Below, piece by piece: positions 29,301-44,300 of a stretch of 64,000 nt of DNA. Position numbers and translations under genes: made by a program. Location of the stretch: contig NW_019091355.1 of the NCBI RefSeq assembly GCF_001949145.1, forward strand, positions 4,700,625-4,764,624. Reading direction: 5' to 3'. Position 1 is the first letter of the stretch. Every line of letters starts with the position of its first letter. The notes beneath the pieces were generated by a model, which made no database searches, was not told the DNA's origin, and saw only the letters and a program-made list of their open reading frames with translations. The stretch is from Acanthaster planci (lineage: Eukaryota > Echinodermata > Asteroidea > Valvatida > Acanthasteridae).

Positions 29301-32300
29301 AAGAAGTCTCATTTTTCTGTTGAAATATGTCATCTCCTGATACCCTCTTCAAAACTACTTGCACGTCTACCCACATTAAGTGCATGCATTTAACTGGCTC
29401 TCATAACAGACAACCATGTGAACTATTCTACCCAAAGCCTCAAACTACTCCAACCAATTTAAAATTTATCACACAACTTTCATCTGAGGCCTTTGTCCAA
29501 ATTACATGTAATTAATTTTTGTGCAAATAAATGGACAAATTCTCATCTTTGACTTGTACTCTGGTTCATGAGTGATCCATCTGCCCAAACTACGAAGAAC
29601 CACAATAGCCAACAAACATATTTTGCCCATACTCAACCAATCAGATATAGCTGGTGTACGATAACTGGTACCCTTGCCTGCGATGATTTCATGCAGTGCT
29701 CACAAACCACTTGCAGAAAACTAAGCAACAGTTTAAATCTTAAGGATTCCAAGACTTCCAGAAAGTCACATGATCACGTCAATAACATCTCCCAAAGAAA
29801 AAATTGTCTCCAGAAACAGAACTTTTATATGATTGAACTCCATGTTAATCAAGAAAACATCAGAAACCATTTCTGCTGCAAGACTGTTTTAACTGGTTTT
29901 CTCCATGTCACTTCACACTCCCCGATTCTACTTTTCCTCTGCGCAAGAGTTATTGTTTAATACCTAAACAAATATTCTCCAAAATTGGTGACAAAAATTT
30001 GTCATTAGGACACTGTGCCGCTCTTCTGCTCGTGGCTTGGTCAGTGCAGAAATGCCGAACTTTGCCATCATGCAATTATCGCAGTGTGGAACACTACAAG
30101 TGACTACCGACACAGACAGACCAGTCAGCATGCAGACAGTCAACAGTCATGCAGTACAAGGGACGCATCTGAGACAAATACCATCGTCTAGAGAGGGCAG
30201 ACATCAATCGATCCATTCATAAATATGAAAGATATTTTAAAGGTTCAGCTTTTCAATGACAGGAGAAAGGTTCCTGTAGATTTCAATTTCTTTTGATCTC
30301 GATACAGACGTCTGGGTAATTTTTCATTAAAGCATCAATCATGGAAGTATCCGTAATTGTGTTAATTGTGCCATTGGTTTCCCTCTTAATGAAGATGCGA
30401 GCGTTAAGCTTGAAAGGACGAAGGAAACTCAGCAATCTGACAAGAAAAATCCACAATGATCAACCAGTGTCATGTCAACACATCAAAATATGCCTTGAAA
30501 TCATAATGGGTTGAAATCACAGTTAAAATCATAATGGGTGAAAGTGGAGATTATAAATTTATGAGTTTCGTAAGTAAACTTATGGGGTTTTATGAGTAAA
30601 TACAAGGATTTCTAATTGTTCGATACATTGTAATATGTTTTATGTGGGTTACTAAAAAAGCATAAAATGGTGAACTTTCAAATGAGATAAGGCGTCAAGT
30701 AAGGCGTCTAAAAAGCAACCAGGAAAAAAAATCCACCAAATATTTGAGTTAAATTTGAGTCTGTCACTCTCTAGCATGAGCATGTCTCGGATACTGTCCC
30801 TCAAACGCACGCAAACACATGACATGTATACACGTGTAATCTAAAAGCGTCGGTTGTTGAATAAGCTACCTCCTCACTGCTTTCACTCTCCGACTCGCTT
30901 TCGCTCGGCCGTTTGACCTGGGTAGAGGTCAAAGGTCAAGGCAAAGAGGTTGGGAATAAAAGTCGCAGTGGTGGAAGACACGGGATGGGGGAAAAACGAT
31001 GCATGTTCTATCAGTAACATGTTGAGTTCAGCGGTTAATAGGTTAATTACAGTATCTTGGCTAAAATGCCGGGTCTTTCTTTTTACTTTCTTACCAATAT
31101 TGTTGAATCTCAGCAAGTTTTCTCCAGAAATCTAATCATTTTTTCCTTTTCAATATTTAAAAGTTTCAATTTCACAACAATACAGAGATGGCAAATAAAA
31201 TTTGAGGAATTATTGAGGATGAAAATAAGCTTAACCATCACAAAACTCTCTTCAGTTTAGAAAAATGTTAAACCAATTTTGGGGCCATTTGTCATATTTT
31301 TTTTCCGCCTTATTGTAAAAGGTAACATTTGCAAAATTGGATTTTATTTCAGTGAACAATGTTGGGAAAATGCCAAGATAAAGACTGTTAACATGTTAAA
31401 AAAATTGAAAAAAGAAATGTTTGTGTTCTGAATGGAATCTAAAATGATCTACAATGAATGAATGAATGATGATTCAACAGACTTCATGATAATGTTCTCA
31501 AACCCCTTAAAGTTGAGAGGTCAAGTACCGGCGTAGTTTCTAAGACTAAATCCATTCTTCTACCAACTAAAAGCCCCAAACATACCGTCAGTAAGCAAAC
31601 CTTATACTAAAAAAGAAGTCATGCAAATACAGTAAGTCTACTTGTAGGCATAATCTGTTAGTTGTAATATCTTCAATGTTAAGAAGCAGGAATTGGATCT
31701 TTTTTTTTGTAGCAAAGATGACTAGTGGGCCCCAAACCAACTTGTAAGATATTGCTGCAATTGCAGGGCAGGAACTTCATTCTTGAAGGGGCAAGGCAAT
31801 GACACCTTTACAAAGGGCAATTGTATTGATGAACATTCAACTTGTCAATTGGATCATTTCAACGGGCATCAAGGCAAGGACCAGGAGCATCAAGGCAATT
31901 GCCTTCGGGAAGTTCCTACCCTGCACTGTTCCCATTTAACAGCAAAAATGCCCACCACAGTAACTGAATTTGTCAAAAATACTTATTACGTATTCAAAAT
32001 AATTCACTATCAATCTGTTTTGTTGTGTCACCTAAATGTAACCTTCAACAGGAAAGATGACAATTTAGATGGCAATTACAGTTACTGATATCTGCAAATA
32101 ATGCAAATGTCCCACTTTATGTCTCAGAGTTGATCTGAACAAGCAGAAATTGTTACTCAAAAGAATTTTTAAAAAAAGTCTCCAAAATAAAAAAAAAACA
32201 AAAACAAAAAACCCAGTCTTACCTTGACAAATGGAGGCATGGTAATGTTGAGGTTGCACAACGCCTTCTGTGGCGGCATGCCCCGGGTCACCTTGGGCTC

Positions 32301-35300
32301 TGACATGAAGGAGAGCCGACCGCAGGGCTCCGTGGCCGAGTCTCGCACCCGGACGAAGAACGGTAGTCGGTTCTCATGGAATGGGGAGAAGACCAGGTGT
32401 AGCTGGTCCCCGGATTTCTGGACAGGCACCAGGTTGCCAGCCATCTCGATGTAAATTGGTTTACTCTCTAAGACCTATTAAGTTGAAAGGCATGGATTAA
32501 AAACTTCAATAGTGATAAGCCTTCGTGGCACATTGCCAGATAGCAGAAAATATTCCTTCCTTAAAAAGCAGTTCCTTAACTGAATCTGCTTGCCCTGAAG
32601 AAGATACTCAGTTACCGTAAACTCGGCAATCACATATTTCAGAGCACTGATTTTGATATCATATTCTTGTCGTTATTCTGATCACGGTGCTACGCAGCCC
32701 TTCCATATTTTTAGGTTTTTATACACGATGGATTCCTTACAAGAATGAGAGAAGACACTTTCTTTGTTAATATGACCTTCCAAAAACCTAACCGACATCC
32801 ACTGGTTTACACTTGAACACGACTGATTTTCATCACGATGGATACAAACCCATGAGGTTTTCATGTGGGAGCAGGGTGGAAAGTGCCAAAGGCTTTCACA
32901 TGTCAACTCGACACCTCCCTCTACATGTGTGAGCCCAATGTACAGGGATAATGATAATACAGTGCCTTGAAATGGTTTGCTAGATAGATGGCGCTTCACA
33001 AGTGCTTGTTATTATTATAATTATTTGCTATGCTACAAAAATATTTGCTTAACAGGAACAGATTATCAGCCAAAGATTCATGTAATGTGCACTGCTTCTA
33101 ACTGGTTCCCACCACATTACGTGTTCTGCTCACCTCGACATCTTTGCTCCGGGCCACCTCCTTGAAGTGTTCCTGCTGCTCCAGCGTCTTGTCGGTTCGG
33201 TCGTCTGTCACGCAGTAGACACGGACGCGCGACTCAATGGGGTCGTGTGTCTTGGCGTAAATGGCAAAACGAGCCATGAAGGGCACCGCCTTGAGCTCGT
33301 GATACAGCTCCCGGGCAAAGTTGCTGGCCTGGTCAATCTCCTTGCAGTCCATCAGCCAGAACCTGGAGAAAAAAAGTGGGGTAAAAACTTTCCTTGCTTA
33401 AATATCATCCAAATAATCAGAACTACAAAAACCATGTACAAAGTTTCTATACTTAATCTCTCAAACAGAGTTCTTCTAACACTTGCCTTGCAGAGACTGT
33501 AGTCGTGAAGGAGACGCAGTTGTCCACAAACGTGAGTGGGGTAGTGCCAGTGATATCTTCCCACTGGGCCGGTGCGGTTCCCCCTAATCAAGAAATAAGG
33601 TGAGAACTTGTCAGTGTTCTAGGTTGACTTTCTTGCTATTAGAAAAGAGAAAGTTACAGTGAACTGTAGCGACAGCCAGAACTGGGCTTTATAACAGTAA
33701 GTCAGCACCGTAAGTCAGCTGGGTCAAGATTGGCTCTGAGGAGAAAGACAACTCAAATAAGCAAATTGTTAGTTAAGAGTACCAAGACCTCCATCTGTTA
33801 TGTTGGTGGGAGAATAAAGCACCTGAAATGGTGGCTTAAAATTTAGTTCAAGGTAACGGAAAAGACCTATAAATGTGTATATTAGTTTCTTTTTTTTAAA
33901 TACTTTAAAAAGTAGACTGTCAAGTTCAGGATGTATTCTGCAAGAGGTTATGATCGGAAAAACTTTTTAAGAAAGCAGGCCTATTTCGAGGACACAGATA
34001 CCTGTGGGTATTAAGAAACATAATACAAGGATGGAAACATCAGTATAAAACTGATTATGGTGTTTATTGACAAAATAGTAAGAGAAATGTCTAGAAAGGA
34101 TGCCACATGAATTTTCACAAAAAACCTGTTATACTGAGGTGTGCTAAAAGGCATTATATTCTTTTAAACAAGTGTGACACAAAATAGGGAAAATGTTAGG
34201 CTTTTGAGTCTGGCCCAAGCAAGTCTGTAACTTTTGTCACAAGTCCTAAAACAGCATTTTCAGTGCTTGTTTAATTCCATCAGAGAACAGCAACAACAAC
34301 ATTGAAAAATACAGGACCAAAGTTGAAAACATCAAGTCAAGTCAAAGGGTGCTTTGTGAAGTGAGTGTTACATTTTCTCGTGCTGAATTAAGAAGTCTGT
34401 GCCATTGTTCCATTTTTCGTTTCTTTTTTAAAATTCCACCTAACACCGGTAAGACTTGATAATACCATAACACTCAATGTCTTCTGACGTTAGGGACAAC
34501 AGACTGAAACGACTGCTGGACATCGTTGGTTTCTCATCTGCGGGGGGATATGTTGAAGGAATTGGGAACAAAAGTCACACTAAAGCTCCCGCTACAATCC
34601 TGCAATGTGGCAATCTTTTTCTAGCTTTTTTGGAAACGATATTTTTACCTGACAAAATCACACCAAAGGATGCAAAACGACAAAAAAGCCATTACTAATT
34701 AAGACAAAAATCCATCTCCTTTTTGCTATACATCTAAATAGCTATCAAGAAATTACATGTATGATGAAACCTGAAAGTGTAGGGAAGTGAAGTAGGAACT
34801 TGTACTCCAGCAATAGTAACTGTACAACTGTCAATTTACAGCAATCAGGTGCACGTCGAAATTGGGTGTTTCTTTACGCAGTACCTTTCCATTGTTTTGA
34901 CATAGCTCATCGGTTACATGTAAATATACTGAGAAATCCATGGCGATATTATAAACAGCAACTGGTACATGTCACATAGGTTCTTGAGCATAAGATGCAT
35001 ATATGCATATTCTTGTTACAATACTTTGTCAGCCCCATGCAGGACCAAGAGAGGGCACATTTTTCCTATCAACGAAGGCTCATTTGGTGGGAACTGCACA
35101 TTACTGGTTAACAGATGATTACGAAATGCAAATGTTACGGTCACATCGTTACCAACAAAATGAACACTCCCATCAACATGGCACCCACGAGAGGGTGCTT
35201 CTGCTCAAGGCAGATTGGTCAAAACGAAAAATTTAAGGCAAGCACCAGACCTGCACACCAGAATAGTACGGTGACAATGATGGCTTCCAATTCTGTTCAT

Positions 35301-38300
35301 TAGATCAGTCTACACGTGTCGTATAAGAAATTGCACGTTTTTAGTCTGAATTTCCATTCTCCGACGTCTTACCAGTGATACTGCAGAGCAGTCGCAGTGT
35401 GGGTGTGTCCCCGCCGTAGCCGTTGATGATGCCCTGGTTGTTGGGGATGGGGATCGTCACGGTGATGGCCTTGTGGAACTTGCGGCGGCGGGGCTCAATG
35501 GTCACAATGGGGCTGACCATCACACGGTTGCCCAGGACTTTCTTGACTACCTCGTTGCCGACCGGCTGGGCCTGAATTTTTTGGGGGAAAGAAACAACAT
35601 TCTCAGTTCTCCAAGGCTGGGAATAAGTACATGTACAAAGGGCTCATCTGATCTACACAGACTTGGGATCACTTTATAAAAGCAAACACGAATTTAATTC
35701 GACAACTTTGCATAATTTTGCATTTACTGTCATTCCAAGAACAAACTCGCTTTGTTTTCTTTTTCTTTCCTTTTCTTTTACTTGTCTGTTTCAGCAGGCT
35801 TTGCTGGTCGTTCAAAGGATATGAGACTTCTTGGGCTCCATCAGAATCTAAAGTCAAGAGCTGGGTCCAGGTCTTTGCCGGCTACAAGTTCATGTACATG
35901 AGCGGATACGGCGGACATTCCCGTAAGTTGTGGAAGCCCGTTCCTCAACACAGCCTTTACCTGCAAGCCCACTTTGATCTTCTTCGTCAGCGTGCCCTCG
36001 GGGAAGACGGCCTGGACCTGGGGCACCACCGTTGAGCTGAGCATGCCACCGCTGGTGCCAATGGTGTTGGTCTCCTGCCTGACGCGGGAGATGATGGCAA
36101 AGTACTGGGGGAAGTCGTTGGTCAGGATGCGGCAGATGCGCCGGTCCGAGTTGACGTTGTTGTCATCTGTGATGAGGGGAGAAGAGCAGGTGACTGAGTG
36201 ACTGTGCTTTATCACTCCACATATAATTTTAAGGAACTCGGTGATTACTTCAAAGTGCTCAATATCCTCAGAAAACAAGTGGACAAGGCAGAAATTCCAT
36301 GCTTGCATAAGCCCATCATGTACATTAGAATTGAGGTCCAGATACCTACATGTACATGTACATACCTGAGGTTTCCCTGCTTCCAGAGCTAGCACAGAAA
36401 TTTGACACTCATCCCAGGAATAGAGAAAACTGATCGATGCCCTGGTCAGCAGTCTACCAAATTTAATTGGTCCCACATTTCATGGAGGACAGTTGCACTA
36501 GCTTAGCTGTAAAATATTCTTCATATTTCCATTAATGGCTCTGAGGACATCTGTGTCACCTGAAAGGTCTCAGCTGAACCCAGCCCCTATCTCTTCAGGC
36601 ACTAACGTCAAGTACTTCAGGAGTACTTTACATGTAACTATATGTAATAGCTAGTCTTCACAAGTACCCCAATTTCAATGTGAGCCTGTAACTCTGTCAC
36701 TGTTCATCTATTGTCAGCAGCAAGCATCCTTGTAGCAGTCCTGGTTAAAAAGTTCCAGTGAAGAACCCGATAACAGAGCTGGTTTATCATCATAGGTTGA
36801 CTTACCGTCTCCCTCGTAGCCTTCCAGGGCCTTGTGGACCTCCGTGTCCTTGGCATCCAGCGAGTGCTCCTTCCAGGTGTCTCCCTTCTCACTGCGCAGG
36901 ATGACGATTTCACGCTCCTTGCCCCGCAGCGAGGCAAAGTGGGGCACCTCGATCAGAACGGGACTGAATGGGTTCAGAGAACGTGAGGAGACGCGTCAAG
37001 AAGTTGATAAGAAAACATCTGGGTCATTGCTTGTGCTTCTGTGTAGGTGACAGGTTGTGTTGTCATGTAGCTGTTTCGATGTTGTGATAATGAGAGTTGA
37101 AGTGCACTGTGTCTTTTTGAAGAGCTGAGGTTGCATGAAGATGTGTATGCTTTGGTCAAAATGTCTTAAATGTTTGGAGAGTAGTTTTTGTCACAGTTGA
37201 GGTGCCAAGTCAGCCAGCCATCACCGTCATTATTAACGAGAGTATTTGACATGTGCTGTTTTGTGCATGAGTGGATGTGTGCCTTTTTGAAGTATCTTCA
37301 AAATGGCCCCCATCTAAGTGCGCTCCGTGGGTTTTGATCATTAACTTGTGAGAGTGAAGGTGTAAAAGTGCTCCTCCCCTTGAAACTTTGCCAAGTGAAG
37401 TGAGACTGAACAGCTGCACATTAGGAGAAAAATGACCAAAGATAATCAGCCAGGATGGCGTGGACTGCAGCAACAGAGGTCCGATGAGTGCCAAAAAAGT
37501 GGGGGGAAGGTGATAAAATGGGAGGAAACTAGAGTTCAAACAAAAGTAGACAAATTTGAATGTATGCATACAGTGCACATTCTATGTGAAATTGAAGAAT
37601 TGACTGAACTACCTACAACTAAGCTTTAGAAAGCCAACTACAGAAAATGGACAAGTACTAGTATATATGACAAACAAGTATGAAAAGAAATCAGCTAAGC
37701 ACGTCATAAAAACTTGGCTAGAAAAGTTCATATTCAGCAAGTCTGTCTGCTCCAGTTGGCACACATAAAAAAATAACTTCAACAGAAGGAGTAAAATTAC
37801 AAACTTCTGAAAAGATTGGAGAAAGTTTGTAAGAAGATTATCAATGTAAAAACTGTAAAGGGACACAAGTATAAGAGAACCATAGAACGATGGCAAACAA
37901 GGACTCAAGTAAGATTTGCAAAGGATGAGAAAATGGTGAAATGATAAGCTAAAAGATAAAAGGTTTACATGATGTAAGAGGTACAAAAAGAATGGAATAA
38001 GTCTTTGCCAATGGAAATGAGACACCTGGAGATTTACATATAAGAGTGAGGACTGGCGAAATTCTCAACTTTTTCGGTGATTCTTATTTGTAACATCCGG
38101 CAAATATGATTGCATAACCAAGGACAACATAATAGAAAATCTCCATAAGATAATAAGTTCAAAATGCCCAAGGCAAAAACGGAGCCCCATTTCCTTTTAA
38201 GGCTATCTTAAGGCCAAGCAAACGATCAAAATGAAGCTGGTTGCTTGGCAGCTGGCATCAGCCTATTTGAAATCCAAAATAACATCACTGATAAGACATG

Positions 38301-41300
38301 TACCAACCACGCCATCCAAAAATGCTTCCATCAACAGTACCAGTATTTGCATGGGCAAATTAACAACACCGCTGTCCCCTCCAGTTTCCATTACACAGCA
38401 ATGCTTGTTTGCTTTGTACTAGTGAGGCCATTTTCCAAAGCTTTTCACTGTTAAATTTTCATAATACTCTCCACATCTTGTGCTGCAAGACAATTTGCAC
38501 CAAGCCTTTAGGTGGTGGTGATGTTAGGGGTGCATTCTATCATGTTTCATAAACATTTTTCATGCACTGTACACCAAACGGTTTTGAGGTCATTTTCCTG
38601 CTTGCAGTTCACGTCTCATGTTGGTGCTCCACTATTTGTTCTAAGCCCTTGAGTGTGTGCTGTTACAAGCTCTCAGTCATCCATGGTGCTGTCTGTGTGA
38701 GGGCATGTTCTTAAACTTGTGGATGGATTAGTCCTATTACGTATTAGTCTGTAGCTGTGTTAATGTGTGATGTGTGGTGTACCAATGTGACAAACATTCA
38801 AAGTGAATCAGCTTCTTTCAATACAAGCTTCAACTCTGCTAAAATGTTTCTCAATCAACACCATCTGTTTGACGGGCATGCTTTATAGTCAACAAAGACA
38901 TTCACAGCTTAAAGTAAGCTTTGGTGAAAATTGTGCAGTTTTGCTTCTAAACTTTTAGTTTGTGAGGATAAATTTTGTTTATTTGTTAATTGAACCTGAA
39001 GCCTTTCATTTTGAGAGAAGCCAACTCATTATAAGTCAACACAAATTCAACATTTTGGCAGAAATATATTAAAATGCATACAAGAATCATGAGAAACCCG
39101 AAGCAAAATGCATGACTGTCTGCAACGCTAGTGATTCTAACAACCATGCACAAGATGCAGAACTCATGCAAAAAAAAGGGGAAAATGACATGTCCCAGAG
39201 AAAACGGCGGGGAAAAAAGGGGGCAGAGAAAGATTCCGATGATGCTGAATCTTGTGAGAGGAAATGTCTCAACATTCATACTCCTGTTTTCCCTACCGGG
39301 ATTTACCGGTACATGTATGCACTGCTCTATTGACACTCCTGAAATGGAGCAATGACCGTTTCCAAATCATTTGGTTATTGCCTGTCGGCAATCCAAAATT
39401 GTTCCCGGCAGATGTAACGTAAGGGTTTGTGGCAGAGAACATTTCAAAATTTTGAGACACTCCCTGACACTGAAGACATGCTTCGGTACATGACCCTATC
39501 TACCAAATGAGGACAGACTCAAGCGTGCTGATGGTATGGATTTACATACTAAACTCACAAATATCCTCAGGTAAAGGTGGGGTCCTACAGGTTGGGACTA
39601 CTTACAAATTGATTGTGGGTAAATCTAATAGCCAATACACGTAAATATACCTCCAATTCCATAATATACCTGCAACCTAGGCAGGACAATTTCATAAAGC
39701 TGCTTAAGCACAAAATCTGCTAAAGCGTGAAAAAACCTTGCTTGACAAATCAGGTTACCAGCCAAAACTCCTTGTGATGTACAGTATATTGGCTTGGAAT
39801 GGTAATCACCTGTCTTTTGGTTAGCATGATAATTACACAGATTTTGAGCTGGTAACCTTTGTTTTTTAAGCAAGGTTTCTTGAGCTTTAACCAAATGTTG
39901 TGCTAATGAAATTGGCCCAAGAAGTGAGTATTCATGCACTGATAATTTGTATAGGCCAATACTTAATGAGTGAGAACCTGTTAATTACATGTACACCTCA
40001 TCTACATAATCCGATCCATTGGTTTACACATCACAGCCTTTCAGAGGCCGTCTAATTTACTAGGCATAGAGAAAGCCCAACTTGTTCTATGATCATTTGT
40101 GAAATCAGGCAAGCAACTGGGGGGTCAGAAAAAGGCTATAATGAACTCTGAAGTAAATCAGAGCAAAACAGCTGATCACGGGAAAATATGTCACGGTGAA
40201 AGTTACATTTTCCCCGGGTTTCTGTTCAGGTTGCATATTTTTTGGGGGGGAGGAGATATATCACTGTCGACAAAACCCCACTTGGACTCCTTTCTGCTAT
40301 TTACATTTTATTTTACATGTATCACATCTTTTTGAAGTAATTTTTTCGGGTTTACTTAGAAAGTACAGCAAACAGTTTACTACCCCAGTCATGCAGACTG
40401 CAACATACAGGAAATGTGCAAAGTGAAGATTACAAAAAGGGCTTTTTCGTTGATAAAATTACGCTAATTTATGTAAAAGAAATCTTAAATCAAATTATCA
40501 ACTGAAGAAATGTCTATTAAACTGGGAGAAAATTTGACCCTGAATAAAGAAGATGTCAAAGCAGTGTCAAATTTGAATTAAATTTTAAAACAGATACGTA
40601 CATATATGAAACAAATTTCAGTTTTGAAACTAATTTTACATGTAGCTGAGACAAAAGCTCCCATAAAATTCAAATCCATGCCAAAAACGTAAATTCTATT
40701 TAAAAAAAAATCAAAAGAAAGGAAAAAAATCAGACTTGAATCTCTCAAACTGACAATTCAAAATAAGAATTTCTCCAGTCAGAAACTGAGTTTCAGACTG
40801 GCATGCAGGGTACCGGGCACAAGCAGCCGGTGACATACCCCAAGAAGTTTTCAGATGGGCCCATCTCCAATATGCGGCAGGCCAGTCGCTCCATGTCATT
40901 GAGAGGGGGGAGGGGAACTCGTTTCTTGCCCAGGCCGCTAGTGGAGTGGTCAGGGATTACGGCCGAAGGATTGAGAAGGATGGGAGGGACAGAAGAGGTC
41001 AGACAAAGGAACTCCGGCATTTCTCCGAGTTTATCTCAGGGTTTGTTACAAGTTCACGCTATCACTAAAAATTGGAGGGCACATCATTAATGAGAGTGGC
41101 TATTTCCATGTAAATGAACACAAGACTGACACCCATCAGACAGAAATGGACTACAAGTCAAGATTTTTTGTCCTCAAAAGAGTATATATTTAATAGTAAA
41201 ACATTTCCGACACTACCTGTTGACCCATGTCCCAACTCTAACCTACCTAGAAGTAACTACCGAGGCCGAGTCAAGCGACTGATCATTTGAGCATTCTACC

Positions 41301-44300
41301 TTTCCTTCGACCAAATACATGTATGTGGTTACATATGGGTAGCAAATCCCTCAGCTGGGCATGCTTGTCTGGTGTGTCTGCCAATTGATTAAGTATCAGA
41401 ACAGGGGGTCGGTGCCCTAGTCCAAGGATGATGGGAGTCCAACTGATGTTCAGTCCTCAGTAGGAATTTATTCCCTAAGTCCTAGCCGGATCACATGCCA
41501 ATAAAATGTAGAAGAGGAAAAACTGGAAGGAAGAGTGAACTTTTGGCCTCATTGTTTAGGCATACATGTATGTATCTGAGGTAACAAAGTTTACTTGCTG
41601 CTCACATGTGTCCTTTTGGAATGCAATTATGTTACCAAATAATTTAATTTCCCTCTTTCTATTTTTTTTATTTTTTCACCTTTAAATATTAAAGTTCAAA
41701 AGCAAATTTTTTGAATATTCAATAATCGATCAACTATTCCAAATGGCCCTACGTGTACTACCCACCCAGAGAGTGTAACCACTGAAAACCGTGCATCAAG
41801 AAAGCAGGCTGATGAAAAGTACACTTGTACACATATCTAGATGCTAAAACAGTGACATCACCACTACCCAGAACACACCGGCTAGACACAGCACAGAGTA
41901 AAAACTAAACACAGAACACTTGTCACAGGTTCTAGCACCAAGCTGTGACCAGATGAAATGTATGGAAACACCACGGCCAACACGTTCTAAGGTCGGGCAC
42001 CTCATGCGACAGAAGCAGAAAAAAATCACTTCCCCATTGTTTGTTTTTTCTTGGTTCCTCTTTCACCCCCAACCACATACCCAATAAACTTTTCGGCAGG
42101 AGGCCCGAACTCCATGATTCCGTTGACCAGCTGCTCGCCATCGTTAAGGGGCGGACTATGGATGAGTTTGTTGCCAAGGCCACTGGTGGGTTTGTTAGGA
42201 AGGGGGACAAGGAACGAGGCAGAATTCAAGGGGCAGTGAAGTGCACCAGGGGAATTTAAAAAGTGCAATTTTATTATTTTTTTCTTTCAAAATGTTGCAG
42301 CGGTTTTTAAACAGAGAAAAAGCAAACAAAAAAATTAATAAGAGATCACAAATATAGAGGAAGTCAATTTTAAGGCTTTTTATAATTGGTGAAACAAACT
42401 AAATCTGTAAGTCAGCTTCAATTACTCTCATTTGCAGAATTTTGGGGCCACCAATGGTTTCAACACAGCAGAAAACAAAATGAAAAAAACGTTTTACAAG
42501 ACACATCTTGAACACTGGTTAGTACACTTTAGAGCCTAAAATGACCTAAGCGCCACAAGTGTCAATTTGAAGCTTTTCCAGACATCAGGATGCCCTGTTA
42601 GGAAGCAGCTGTGTAATTGCCAGAAAAACAAAGCCTCACGAAAAAAAAAAAAATTGAAACAAGATTTAGCTTGTAGGAACAATTTCATCCCTTACAATCC
42701 CTTAGCAATAAGAATAACCAGCCAAACTATCCGGGGGAAGACCGCTATATGTACGTTAAAATCACAAATGCACTTTCAATGCTAATTTAGTTTTTAAACA
42801 ATGCATGAATTATCAATGAGAGAAACCAATGCACCCCAGCATGGAATTAGCAGAGGAACTGGCAAAAAATGCTGGAACTGAGAAATGCCGTGATGAGATT
42901 TGCTGAATGAAAACTATCTATTCTAATGAAGCAAATGACCAGCTGTCCATGACCCAGAGAGAAAAAAAAAAGAGAAATGTGATTCTCGTAAACTCTGTTG
43001 CCATTGTTTTGTTGCTGTTTTCTCCAAAAGGGGGAACATTACTCTCTCCGACCACTCTAATCAAATCTTCCCATCAACCTCTTATCAGCGCTGGGCTTGT
43101 GAGTGAGGCTATGTTTTGGACAGAAACTATCTCACCTTTTTTGACACAAAAACTCAAAATCAAGCCCACGGCCTACCCTTCTGAAAACACAATTTGAAAA
43201 TAGCAAAACCCCACTTACCCGAGGAATTGCGTGTTGGACGGACCCACCTCCAGCACTCGCGTGGCGAGGGTTTCATTCTCCAGGAGTGGAGGGGGCGTGG
43301 TCAGCTTGCTCTTCTTAATGAGGCGGCAGGTGACACGGGTGGGCCCCGAGGCCCGCTTGGGAGGGATGACCACCCGCAGGCCGGGCAGACGGCAGCTCTT
43401 CATGGTCCCACCCCGTGCATCCACCATGAAACTAATCAGGAACCTGCCCAGAGAGCATGAAAGGCAGATGGGGGAGGAGTTAGAGAAAGCGGTGGGAAAA
43501 TTTAGATCAGCATGCTGGAATTGTTACTGTCGTGAGTGCACACTGAATCACACACAGCATGATAGTGTTTGGTGGTTCAAGCATTTCGGAGTCAATTCCC
43601 GTTCTATCCTGGAATCAAGACTACACAGAAGGATCAACCCAAATTTTCACCAGCCAAAGCATACCTGACTAAAAATGGCATCTATTCGAAGCTTGTGTGC
43701 ATAATTGTTCCTCGCTCCATTGAATTTATCACGACATATAATCTAACTTAGGAAAATCAGTTCATAACTGCCTGTCTTACAACTTTAAGCATTATTACAC
43801 AGGGTTACAGGCAATTAGATGAGAGCCTATGAAGATGGAATCAAATCAAATAGGGTTTTAGTTGAGTCTGTCACAAGTCCTCAAACATCCCTATAAATCC
43901 GGCACAAGTCCTCAAAAATCCATACAAGTCCGGCACAAGTCCTAAAACATCCCTACAAGTCTGGCACAAGACCTCAAACATTCATTCACTCTTAAGCCAA
44001 GTCATAAGCTCTTCAAATGAAATATAACAATATCATTTCTTTCATCATTGTGCAACCTGTTTGGTCTTGTGGCTGGACTTGTGAAAGGACTTATGAAAAG
44101 AATACGAATGAAGTTGTTATGGACTTGGCTAAAACCTTGCTAGATGATGAAGCACCCTTTTATTTATTTTCATGAATGGAACACACAGTCAAGCAACACA
44201 AGATGTAGACTCGAATTCTCAGACATGAGAAATACCATACCCAGCAAAGATGGGAATGCTGCTCAGTGGAGCGTTGTCACTCAGGGCAGCCGACACGGGA

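Larger units (their letters stand above)
22763..30869. other. 8.1-kb intronic region with candidate micro-exons
   Basis: The longest stretch between constitutive exons (X24 to X25). Both flanks are phase 0. It holds three candidate phase-0 micro-exons (24,025, 25,281 and 26,819), an inverted repeat at 22,918-23,074 and a direct duplication at 26,949-27,010. The rest is AT-rich with no recognised gene. Confidence 0.65.

Noticed and set aside
43867-43990. CRISPR-like array
   Set aside because: Units are contiguous with no unique spacers and the DNA is eukaryotic; it is a minisatellite.
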